From: Trichoplax sp. H2
Taxonomy: Eukaryota > Placozoa > Uniplacotomia > Trichoplacea
NCBI GenBank assembly: GCA_003344405.1
Contig: NOWV01000012.1
Coordinates: 248,001 to 312,000 of the forward strand
DNA length: 64,000 nt
Direction: 5' to 3'
Below the pieces are notes generated by a model that was not told the origin of the DNA, ran no database searches, and saw only the letters and a list, made by a program, of their open reading frames with translations. Below, one piece after another: positions 43,702-54,800 of this stretch; within the stretch, counting starts at the first letter, position 1, and each line of letters opens with the position of its first letter. The position numbers and the translations under genes were made by a program.

Positions 43702-44565
43702 GATAGCTTGGTTAGTCCAGTTACTAGCTCGATCTTGCTGATGAAGGCATGTACGCACGCGTGCAGCATCAACCAATCTTCATGGAGGTAAGAGGTTTAT
43801 TACCTCTATGGTACCTTTATTGTGCTAGCTGCTGTATGGGTAGCAATACTGAGTACGGTAGTTGAGGCGCAAAGAGTTGATCACCTCAGCAAAGTGTACA
43901 GTACAGTACAAGTGTGTCAGCTGCGTACAGTATTTGTTACGGGCAATGTACTGTACACTGTACGTACAGTACTGTACTGTACAGTACGGTATTCTGTATG
44001 GAAGCAGGGTTAAAAGAAATGAAACCTACGGTACGTTACTAAGATACGTGTAACCACGGTACCATGTTAATTTTTCGTGAATTTAATCTCCGTTTTAGTC
44101 TCCAATTGAGATACAGTATATGAGTTAACCGACTAGATGAATGCACATAGAATCTAAAGTTCAGTAAGTCAAGATATGAAATATTAAGATATGTAGTCAT
44201 GACAGTTGATGGGCTCTAAATACGCGTATGCGTGTGTGTACGTGTATATGCCTGTCTTACTATGTGAATTTACGGGTATAGTACTATATGTTTAAATGAG
44301 CTTAATAAATAATTATAATGGTCAACGTCAACTTTACCTATACCTACACCAGAACCATATTATATAAATTGTAGTACTACGATATCACTGTTTTTAGCCC
44401 ATTTCAGTACACAGACTAAAAAGAGAAAGAAAATTGCTAATTAAGTTTTTGTAAGATTGATCGGGTGCAATTTGTCAGCATCGAAAGTTACGAGGTATCG
44501 TTTTCTTTCTTGCAGATACGTCGTATAATTCATTTTTCTTGTAATTGAATTGACTGCATTTTCAT
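43702..44565. promoter_or_regulatory. Divergent promoter between SAP18 and STI1-domain gene
   Basis: The two start codons lie 864 bases apart, head to head. The interval holds a GTAC-rich tract at 43894-43992 and otherwise AT-rich sequence with no RNA gene. Promoter function for both genes is inferred from position. Confidence 0.55.
43894..43992. repeat. GTAC-rich palindromic tract 3
   Basis: Overlapping GTACAGTAC/TACTGTAC words with short unique spacers, about 200 bases upstream of the preferred SAP18 start. Open frames crossing it on the plus strand (43822-44053) are repeat by-products. Confidence 0.8.
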
Positions 44566-46325
44566 ATGGCGGAAATAGATGATGATTCTGGTAAGTCTGT
44601 GATTTATACTTTAACGATGATGACTCGATACAGTACTCTAACATGCTTTGTGCATCGTGTGTAATACTGTAGTGTTACCGATTTAAATATCTATGAATGC
44701 ATGGCTATAAGATATTAATGTAACAAATATGAAGAATGTTAAAATAGTGAATATGTTACAATATAACCTGCAGATGTTGCTACATTATCATAGTTTATAC
44801 GTACTTACTGGTATAGAGATGCAATTTTAATGTAGAAATCCCTGAAATGTAGGTGTTATCCGGCTAGTATTCAACTATTATTTATTTCTTAGATGTGCCT
44901 CCACTGGAGGATATGTCAGACTTGATCGGTAAAGTGCAAGCAATGCGTACAGAAACATCTCAAGAAGTTTCATATAATACAGTTGACTCTAATTACCCCA
45001 GTGGCCAGTCTGCGATAACGGATACTAAGCATGAAGAAACTACTCAGTACAAGGTAACAGAGTACACGATGCTAGTTACGTTTTTTCAGCTTCATTTAGA
45101 TTATTTATTTTAATATTACTGTATTTGTACATTTTAGGCTAGTAATGAATCAACAGCTAAAAAGAACAATTTAACACAAAGTAGCCAATTTGGTGGATTT
45201 AAAAGCGGATTTCTCAATTCGAAGCCAGCTAAAGTTAAATCTCATGGTAAAGTTGAAAAAAAAGGAGGTAAAGGTGCAAAAGAGGATGATTTGGAATTTG
45301 TCAAGCCCAAAAAATCAAAAGAGGATGAATTAAAATTTCAAGAAGTTCAGGATGCTATAAATCAATCTCATCCGTTACTTAAAAATAATGGTAAATTTGA
45401 TTTTGTATATCAATGCTGTAGTATCTCTTATACATACATTTAAAATTGAATGAATTATATACGGACAGAGTTTATCGTGCTATCAATCATGGTTAAGATT
45501 AAGCGAAGAAGAATAAATAACGATTGATCTATGATGTAATTCTGTATACCTTTAGTATCATATCATAATTATAGGTTTTCTTTCTTCATACCTTAGACTG
45601 GGTAACCAATGATTTATTGACCAAGATACAAGCGAATCCTCGTATGCATAAGCAAATAAGTGATCCACGCTTTGTTGCTGCATTAAAAAAATTTGAAACT
45701 GATCGTGAAGGAGCAATGAAACAGTTTCAGGGTGACCCTGAGCTTCAGCAATTTTTCACAGATTTTTGCCAACTTATGGGAAATCATTTTCTTAATATTT
45801 CTAAAGATAAAGATCCCTCAAAATCAGGTATGACAATGTTTTATATCTTTCTGAAAAATATTATATTCTAATAGTAGTGTTATACATATTAGATCAGAAC
45901 GAAGCTGCAGCTGCAACGGAAAATAGGCTTACTCCGAAGAAGCTCTCGCCAGAAGATATAAGAGCACAACAAATAGTATCCGATCCCAAGATAGCAAAAA
46001 TTTTAAACAATTCTGAAGTAAAAGAATTCATAGAACTTCTGAAACGTAATCCAGAAGCCGCTCAGCAGTAAGATTATATTATCAAACTGTTGCAAAAGTA
46101 ATAATCAAAAATCAAATTTTAGTTCATTACCGTATATATTTTACAAAGTTAGAATATATCGCATTAGTAGTCGCCATTTCTGTGTCAGACAACTAACGTT
46201 TTTATAAATTTAAAGCGTTTATCATAATTTTTCTACATAGGTATTTATTCACCGCTCCTAAGGAATTACGGGAGAAATTGCAAAAGCTTGTTGAGTGTGG
46301 AGTTTTATCAGTTCAAAGAAGTTAA
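44566..46325 (+). CDS. STI1/DP-domain protein, possible co-chaperone
   Basis: Exons: 44566-44590, 44893-45053, 45138-45390, 45597-45827, 45893-46067, 46241-46325; phases join to 309 residues. The start is MAEIDDDSDVPPLEDMSDLI. A basic, Lys-rich linker (residues about 63-146, with FGGFKSGFLNSKP) follows. Then come two STI1/DP-like helical modules: DLLTKIQANPRMHKQISDPR (about 147-210) and QQIVSDPKIAKILNNSEVKE (about 246-309). The second ends like HOP DP2, with LREKLQKLVECGVLSVQ. DP modules in HOP/Sti1 and HIP bind client or Hsp70-linked chains. No TPR or ubiquitin-like domain is present, so it is not HOP, HIP or ubiquilin. I cannot name the ortholog. Confidence 0.8.
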
Positions 46326-47568
46326 AAATATTTCAAAGAGTACTACACAGCAAGCATATAGTGGGTTTTTTTTTGTAAATACTTCGGTCTTAGTTGCTGT
46401 TCTGTAGCGGCATAACTGTAATATCCTTACAGAAACGGATGCTAAATTTTAGATAATTAAAACTCCCTCTTGCAGGTTTATTGGCTTACGCTAACTTATT
46501 ATTTCACTCATATTCTGATAACTTCGATGGTGATAGTTGCAATATAACAGCCATGCGATCTAGTTACTGCCGCATTGGCAACCTGTATATGATGAATCTT
46601 CAATCTCTTTTGTTTCATGGTATGTGTACTAAAAGTTATATATCACTAACCACAAACTGCGTGAAATATACTGTAATACTGTACTACCGAAGTGTTCAGC
46701 GTGAACACACGATACAAGTACAGAGTATACGAACGTGCATTTTTCAATTAAGTGAAACAGTATTTTGCTTATTTGTGGTAATAAATTGAAAGCTCATTAA
46801 GTCATTCGGTTGAACTAATGTTTATGGAAGTACAGTATAATTGTACCGATACAGTAATTTTAATTCCGTGAATGCACGATGACGATAGTTTACGTCTGAA
46901 GATTATGCATTGCCCAAACTGATGATAGGGCATACCATGATTCATTAAATTATAATACCAAATAGATTTTGATATCTGGAGATTTTTACGCTCTCAGACA
47001 GTAAATCCAGTTACATGCAAATGTAGAATAAAAACATACTAGTTTTTAAAAATAGAAATCGAGGTTTCCAGAAATTAGATACTGTACAAGTATTTGTGTA
47101 AGACCCTATCGGTCTCATCCTCGCTATGGTATTTCAGCTTCTAGAAATAAAGGTTATAGCTCTGTAGATTGGATATAGATGGCACGCTTACCGATAGTAT
47201 CTTACTTATTATAAGCATCATAAATTTTACCATTTTGCTATTATATTTGATCAGGTTAAATGATTTCAAACTCATCAATACAAGTTACACCTAGATATAC
47301 AAGGCCTTTGGGTCTAACCACCTAAATTTCATTGACTGTCACCACGAAGTATATTTGCAGCTAGTGCAACAGGAGTTACAGATTTATGTCGATTACTACA
47401 TGCGAAACTAAAAAGCAATACTTAATAATTAAACTCCCTTGATGTCACAGTATGAAATCAAAAAATTCCTAGGTTGTAATAATAGTACTCAATGAAGGAA
47501 ATAGCGAAATATTTTTATCAATTTGACCCGAGATAGAGCCGTTTATTAACAAACGATGTACAGTAAAT
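46326..47568. other. Tail-to-tail gap between STI1-domain gene and RPL13A
   Basis: About 1.2 kb. The frame at 46481-46789 has no acceptor in phase with the upstream gene and no similarity. I see no RNA gene or repeat; it probably holds the two 3' UTRs. Confidence 0.5.
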
Positions 47569-48538
47569 TTAGTTGTGACCAAGAGCTGCTAGCGTTTCAT
47601 TTACTGATTTCAATTGATCAGCTTTATCAGCTTCAGCTTCCCTTTTGAATTTCTGTTGAAAATGGTCAAGTAGCATATAATTAGAAATAGGCTTTCACCT
47701 AAGCATCGCAATATGTAAACATTCAAATCTTGGATAGCGTTCAGTCATACCTGTAATCTTCGTTTATTTTCATAGAAGGCTTTTGCCTTAGCCTTTCGTT
47801 TTTCCTCCAAAGTTGATATTATATCATTATATTTCCAACCAACTTCACTCGATAACTTACCGACTACGGTAAATTTGCGACGTGGCTTAAGTTGGACTAC
47901 TCTCAGAGCAGCAGGAACAACCAAACGCTTCATTTTATCGTAAGGAGCTGGAATGCCTTCAAATGTTTTCAATCTGTTGAGAGCTTCTTCACCTCTTTTC
48001 GTTTTGTGAGGAACCATACCTAAATAACGCGGGGTCATCAGAAATGAGTTCAAGTCATCTTTATTACGATTACTTTGTCGATAAATTGCTACTGGCAGCA
48101 GATCTCTTTTAATTGGCTAACCTCGTACGGTTCTCCACAAGATACGACTAGGTGCTCTGAAATGGAATGGGCCTCTTCTAGGATTGACGTTACAACGTTT
48201 TCTCAGAAAATCCAGATACTTCACTAAAAATTTGCAAGCAATGAAAGGAATAGTAACAATATGAGTTTACAAGCTGTTACCTAAGACCATTTAGATAGCG
48301 TCAATACATACATTTATTTCTGTAGAAGCCACCGCTAATGTTCAACTCTTCACATCGTACTACTACAACTCTTTGACCTAAATTTTAATCACCATACGTT
48401 CGTTATTTTATAAATTTATGATAATGTTAGTATATCGATGCTAGTTTGAAATTATTCATTCTTACCGCTTAAAATTGTTTTAGCAATTGTAGAAGCTAAT
48501 CGGCCCAATAAGTGATTCCTGCCGTCAATGATAATTGC
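47569..48538 (-). CDS. RPL13A: Large ribosomal subunit protein uL13 (RPL13A), 5' exon not found
   Basis: Exons in transcript order: 48538-48466, 48377-48312, 48223-48122, 48019-47751, 47652-47569; together 197 residues (human 203). Readable blocks are [93 protein letters not shown] and [20 protein letters not shown]. All phases agree. Only the first few residues, including the start codon, are missing. They should be on a tiny exon upstream of 48538 in transcript order, which I could not fix. The protein is a structural part of the 60S subunit. Box C/D snoRNAs are common in introns of such genes, but none was recognised here. Confidence 0.93.
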
Positions 48539-50054
48539 CTAATTGTATAAGAATAACCAAAAAATAATGCGTTATACGAGCAAGACATATCATCACGATT
48601 CATGATTATAAAAAAGCTAAGGTTGCGAACATCAAAAAGAGTTGATCAAGACAAATGAATCTGTAGCAGGTTCAAATGTAAAACTAGTTATTTTTATCAA
48701 GTCCTATTAACATCGACTTTACACAGAGATATAAATTAGCATGGGACTGAAGAAACAGCCATCAATTGCAATTATTATGATCTTTGTTCATGCATTTTCT
48801 ATTACGGCAGTGTGATGAAGTAAAACATAAAAGCTATTTTTAAGTCGATTGCCTAACAGTTGTACTATTGAGGAGACCGAGGGCTTACTGAAATGCATGA
48901 GAAATCATTACATTGTACATCGACATAGGATAGCATGCAGCAATGGTGAATTTGGAGTCAGTAAAAATGGGGTGATACTTCGAATTATACGGCTATACTG
49001 TATACTCGAACGTCAATTTTTGAACCAATTTAATTCTATGGGACACATCCTAGATTCTATTTCTGGACCGTTGGTCTAAAGAGTTCATGAGTATGGCATA
49101 TAGCTCAAGAGAGCAATTAATTTATTCAGTTTGTTCACGATAAACCAATTTTCTATCACCTACGTATAGTACAGTACAACATTATTTTTCAACTTCATTG
49201 CAGTGTGGGAATTCTAGTTTTGTAGATCACCTCAGAATTAGCGAATAAAACACCACTACTGTACTGGATGATATAAATATACCGTACTTGAAATGATAGG
49301 ATCATAACCATCTAAGGTGGTAGCGAGATATCGGACATACAATCTCGAGAATTGAATGTATTTACTTGAGTGCAGAACCTAAATATTCATAGTTTTGTGG
49401 AACTTTTTTCAACAATAATGGTGCAACGTGAGAAATGGAGTACACGATGTGCCATTTCCAGATAGGTTCTGTACGAGTATAAAGTACGCTGACATACATT
49501 GCCATACAGCTATTCATGATAATCTCTGTGTCGAAATTTCAGATTCTTTCACAGTACCACATATACAATAATTCGAAAATGTTTATGATTCCATTTTGAC
49601 TCCTCAATCGTATTTTAAAGCGTGAAAGTTTAGGCTTGTATAGTCGCTTCAGCTTTTACGACTTCTAAAGTTCACGAGCGAGGCCGTTCAACGGTCGAGA
49701 ACGATCAGCACATTATCAAAGAAGTCTCTGCGTATACATATAAATGACTAAAATATCATGATTTATATGGTAACATGGAGAATCGTACAGTGTAATTTAA
49801 AGAAATCTACATCTATTTCTTTAATCTATAAAGGACGATTGTGGATAAAACAGTCAAAAAAATCATTTCATTTTCTACTTACTTTCTCGAAACCCATCTT
49901 CCTTGACTTGCTTTACCGAAAGAGAAGGAGTTGAGTATTCCACATGGTGTTATACGGGGCGGCCACGCGATCGTGCGTACTAAAGGGCTCTGGGCATGCG
50001 CATTAGACAAGGACTCCCCACTCATTGCAGTAGAGATTCTTATTACAGATCGGA

Positions 50055-50235
50055 CTACTGTACTACTGAGTCATGACCATATCTTCTGACTACAGTAGGT
50101 ATACTGTGCTCTGTATACTGTAGTACTGTACGGAACATAGTAACCATGTACTGTACGTACAGTACAGTACAGTACACTGTAGATTCTACAGTCAGACTAC
50201 TATACTGTACACTGTACAGTACAGTACAGTAAAAC
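50055..50235. repeat. GTAC-rich palindromic tract 4
   Basis: Clusters of ACTGTACAGTAC-type words separated by short unique sequence in the RPL13A/sestrin interval. The minus-strand frame 50055-50291 is a repeat by-product. Confidence 0.8.
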
Positions 50236-50296
50236 ATTTGAAACGATTGCCATACAGTATGTGAAACGGGATGGGAGTCGTGTAGCCACAACTTCG

Positions 50297-50363
50297 AAAA
50301 TCAGTCCTAAAATCAGGGCAGGTATACGTTTCTGTGATGAGATGCAATTTTAGGACTGATTTT
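50297..50363. repeat. 17-bp inverted repeat
   Basis: Arms AAAATCAGTCCTAAAAT (50297-50313) and ATTTTAGGACTGATTTT (50347-50363) are perfect reverse complements with a 33-base spacer. Pairing continues imperfectly outwards after one mismatch. It may be a foldback element or a regulatory hairpin next to the GTAC tract. Confidence 0.7.
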
Positions 50364-50589
50364 GGAAGTGGTTGCTTTTAGGGGCTCGATGATCCAAATC
50401 ATTCACATTCAGAATAGTAGGTGTATCCGTTGATCCAAAATTTGCCACTAGTTCTCACCGGCTCAGCATGTCTGAGGGACTCGTGGTACAGTACTAAAAA
50501 TCATGTCACCCTATGGCTGTAAAAGTATTAGGCTTAAAGCGACATTGGTTTTCCTTGCAAATGAGATCTGCCGAATTTAGCAACATCGA

Positions 50590-51240
50590 ACATACAGTAC
50601 AGTACAGTAGTGTGGACTGTGGAGTGCTAGCTTGCTAACCCAGTTACACAGTACTGTATGCATCAAACTGTCCGTTGCCGTGAATACAGTATGACTGTAA
50701 AGTATACTGTACTGTACACGAGAGACCTTATACAGTACAGTACTACATACTGTACTGTCGAGCTTGGAGATTCTCTACGTACTGTACACTGTACAGTGTA
50801 CAGTACAGTACAGTACAGTACAGTACTGTGGAGTGCTAACTTACAGTACCTAACCCAGTTACACAGTACTGTACTGTACTGTACTGTATGCATCAAACTG
50901 TCCGTTGCCGTGAATACTGTACAGTACAGTATGACTGTAAACTACAGTATACTGTACTGTACACGAGGACCTTATACTGTACAGTACTGTCGAGCTTGGA
51001 GGTTCTCTACTGCACTGTACAGTACAGTACAGTATGTACAGTGTACAGTACGTACAGTAAAGTACTGTACAGTACTCTAGAAGATACTTTTACCAGTTAT
51101 GATCAATCTGCTTATTTACCTACAGTACTGTTATTTCTGTTCAGAAAAACAACAAACAACATAGAGTGCTAACTTACCTAACCCAGAATGCATCAAATTG
51201 ACAATTGCTATAGAGTAGAGTATAAAGAGACCGTTTCTAG
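50590..51240. repeat. Three diverged copies of a cassette with GTAC expansions
   Basis: Copy 1 is about 50617-50826, copy 2 about 50827-51070, partial copy 3 about 51162-51230. Shared unique blocks include GGAGTGCTA, CTAACCCAG, TGCATCAAACTGTCCGTTGC (copies 1 and 2) and TCGAGCTTGGAG (copies 1 and 2). Copies 1 and 2 are interrupted and flanked by long GTACAGTAC/TACTGTAC runs, whereas copy 3 lacks them between CTAACCCAG and TGCATCAAA. Frames at 50658-51172 on either strand are by-products. Confidence 0.8.
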
Positions 51241-51810
51241 GTAATTTCGAAACGACTAGACTGTACTGTAAACAGAGAGGAAGTTGGTCTGCTGTACTGT
51301 ACTGTTTTGTACTGTTCCAGTACACTGTAGAAGATTCTTTTACGAGTTCAAATGATCCTATTGAACCATTTGTGGAAACCAGTGGGTACAGTACGGTACT
51401 GTAGTTGACTCACCGGTGTGATAACTCGTCTTGATAAGCCACTAAACGCATCTTTTGATCATTACAAGCTGGCAGTCATGACTTTCAAGTGATGTCAGCG
51501 CTCACTCGTTGAGATTACTTGTAGTTAGGAAGTGATGAGTAAAAGGAATTGGTAGGCGATCATTTGATGTATGCATGAGTTAGTAGAGAGATCCATCATT
51601 CTTATATTGAATAGTTGTCGTTCTACTACAACACAACTTGGATAACGATTCAACAAGTCAATAGAATAAGGGTTAATTGTATTCTTATCATCGTCAACGT
51701 ACGCACATACGGACGTTGCGGGTGCTTTTGCTTGTTCCATTTGCAGCTTGTTGTTTAGGTAATCATTTGAACTTGTCCTACTCTTCTTATCGATACCAAC
51801 CACTGTGAAG

Positions 51811-54800
51811 ATGAAGATGGCCGATGATACTTTGATGTCATGCGAAGGTTTCGAATTGTTCACTGCCCTACAAAATAGCGATACAGATGGGAGACACAAC
51901 GTTATGCAACATATCATGGAGTTAATGTGTGAATGGGCTAGAAATACTCAAGTTGATCTGGAGGACGAAACTAAATTAAAGCCTTATTTATGTACTCTAC
52001 TAAGAATATCTTACGAATGTCCGTATGAAGAAGAACGTCTGAAATGTCAAGAGTTATTACAGGATCTAAAGGTAAACCAATAGCATTTTTATTGTCATAA
52101 GCTGAAATCGTTTGAAGTTGAATCATCATGTTGGCACTAAACGATATTTGTGACGAAAGTATTGATTGTATCATACCAATCATTCAACGTTGGACTTCCC
52201 TTAAAATTGTACACTATCTGTCAAAATAGCCACAATCTTGCACAGACATACGTTGTGATAGGTCAGTTTAGCTTTTCAGCGCAAAAAACAACCTACAATT
52301 TTATTTGAATTTTGATACCAAATGACTAAGGTGAAAAAGAATGCATTCGATAGCTAAATGAATTTGAAATGAGCCCATATAAAATCGTGTTAGTACAGGC
52401 TGGTAGATACTGTAGTAAAAGAATTGACGAACGTACAATGACGAGTATTGCATCATTTTCAAGTCAATGCTCTATCTCGTACAAGTTTTTTTTTCACTAA
52501 TAGAACAGCTTCTGTATAATGAAGATTTGAATACAGATTCCTTGACATTAATTCATCATCAATGCTGTAGCTTCGACAAAAATTGGATCAAACATTCCAA
52601 TCGAACTTATTATTTTAACCTTAAAGTAATATGATTGAGGTTCTTTTGCTTTTTGCAGTGTATTTGCTACGTTGCACGGTGCACTCATTTGCTGAATCAG
52701 TAACTATGATTTGCACGATTCATGTTCATCAAATTCAACCTATTGCATTATCACGACACTCCTGGGATCAATGTTGTTCTCACTACTACTCTTGTTATGA
52801 ACATGAATTGAAACTAATGTTTTGTAGAATGCCATCATCATAAATAAATAATATTGTACAGTGCAAATAGCAACTCATCGGAATCGTTGTGAACTACTTT
52901 GCACCATACGTACATGATATATATATAATATCATGAAACCACTTACTGCTACATAATTACTGCTAACTTTCTATATTTAAATTTCTAGCTGTAACTACGC
53001 TCCAACGTATTACAAAAATCTGAGATAGTTGTTAATACACAATGGTATTGTAATACTATATTGTGTCGTAATTGGATTTTTATTGATTTGTCATCCATTA
53101 CAGAAATGAAGATTTTGAACTGACAGTATTAATATCTTAGTGTTGATACTACTGTCTACTGTATGTGCAACTGCTACTTATAACTAACCATCATGAAAAT
53201 TGATGGCATGATAACTACTGATAAACTAATACTGTACAGTACGGTATACGCGAAAGACACTATATAGTAATTTAAAATTTTTTAATCATGATTGTTTTGA
53301 TCATATAGTAGAATATCACCCAATCTTCTGTTCACTTTATTTAAATGATTGCCATGAATTACTTGACTGCCTGTGATAATAGTTGATAGACAACTCTATT
53401 CACTTAGTTCTAGTAGAACGATAGTTATTCGTATTTGATTGGTAGTAGTACAGAACTAGCGATTGATTGATCAATTACGAGTACAGTACATGTAGTACTC
53501 GTATATAGTGGGACAATTGGTAAATGATGTTGTATCATATTTGTTTTCTTTAATTTGCAATCTCTCTCTTTTACAGAATGAATACCACATCGACATTCCT
53601 AAAAGATTACAAAACAGGCCGTCGAAATTTGTAGATATCTCGGAGGTATTTGATAATTTATTGTACTGTACTATACTACTAGAATACGTGCTTGTTGGAT
53701 GTTAAAAAATGTAGTTTCATCTACTTTTTTCAATGTTGACCATGGAAAATACTAAACCTAGTTACATGTATGAGTCATAATTATTCCTATCACTCGCTTC
53801 CATCTTGGTGGGTTACTAATCGTATGAACACTGCACCATATTTTATGTACACGATAGTCATTCTATAACCATATTAAAAATTTTCAATCACTTTAAGGAA
53901 GCAGCTTTCATTTCAATATGCCCAACGTATTGGACAAGCTACAGTATATTAGGCGTTTAAAATTTTGATAGGATATTTTTGCGAAACGATTTATGCTTAA
54001 GAAGGGTGGCCGCGAATTGATATTTTAATTTATCTATGACAAGATCAGTGTACTGTAGTTTGATGATTGGGCGATGGATCGCTAGCATTCCGTATTAGCA
54101 ACGATGTCAAGAGTGCCAATTTGAGTGGGTGATTTGAAGGACTGACGAATAAATTAATCGACTGAGTGATAAACAAGTGGCTAAATGAAACTTGTTCAAT
54201 TTTGCTTCATAGTGTTGATCTATCCATAATATGCCATGCAATGGTCAAGATACACCTTGCATATTTTCCCCGCCAAATGATTCATCTTTGTCAGTTGAAC
54301 ACCATTAGCATGGTTGATCTGCATGCCAATTTAGCATCCTATCTAGTCTTGTGAGCGGTCGATGTTAAGTTATAGCATTGTTATTGCCCCTTTTATTGAA
54401 CGTTTCATCATTCCAATAGTGCGTTGGTCTACCTACTATTCACACTCTTGCAAAATACGTACCGCTTCTGATTTAGAACTATATCAACATTATTCCTTTT
54501 ATCTAAATATGCATTTCCTGTAAGTTAACGTTAACATATATTAAGTCATCCACTTTTACGGACATATGCACGATATATATATATAACGTATTCGAGGAGA
54601 AAAGTAAAGATTTCACCCACTCATTTCTATGCGCCGTAACTTCCTCATTATACTGTACAACGAATCACGTACAATGGAATAATCTGTCTGTACACACTTA
54701 TAACGCCTACTTTTATTGATCCGAGTATGTACTTTACAACATTACATACGTTTTTGTATATTTTTAGAAGCGCACGGGACACGGCACAGGGCTTGAATTA

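Larger units (their letters stand above)
48539..51810. promoter_or_regulatory. Divergent region between RPL13A and sestrin
   Basis: A 3.3 kb head-to-head interval. It should contain the missing first exon and promoter of RPL13A near 48.5-48.8 kb and the sestrin promoter near 51.5-51.8 kb. A GC-richer patch at about 49955-50030 includes GGGCATGCGCATT, which resembles an NRF-1 half site. From 50055 to 51400 GTAC tracts and local duplications dominate. No independent gene was recognised; the frame 48849-49079 has no similarity. Confidence 0.5.

Noticed and set aside
43702-43776. N-terminal extension of SAP18 by 25 residues
   Set aside because: The frame is open, but the extra residues are not SAP18-like and the internal ATG at 43701 gives a protein of normal family length.
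48020-48121. Possible box C/D snoRNA in an RPL13A intron (ATGA and CTGA words)
   Set aside because: The boxes are only about 20 bases apart and in the wrong arrangement, with no terminal stem.
50590-51080. Possible CRISPR-like or satellite array
   Set aside because: There is no regular spacing or constant repeat-spacer unit. The words vary in length and overlap, and the host DNA is eukaryotic.
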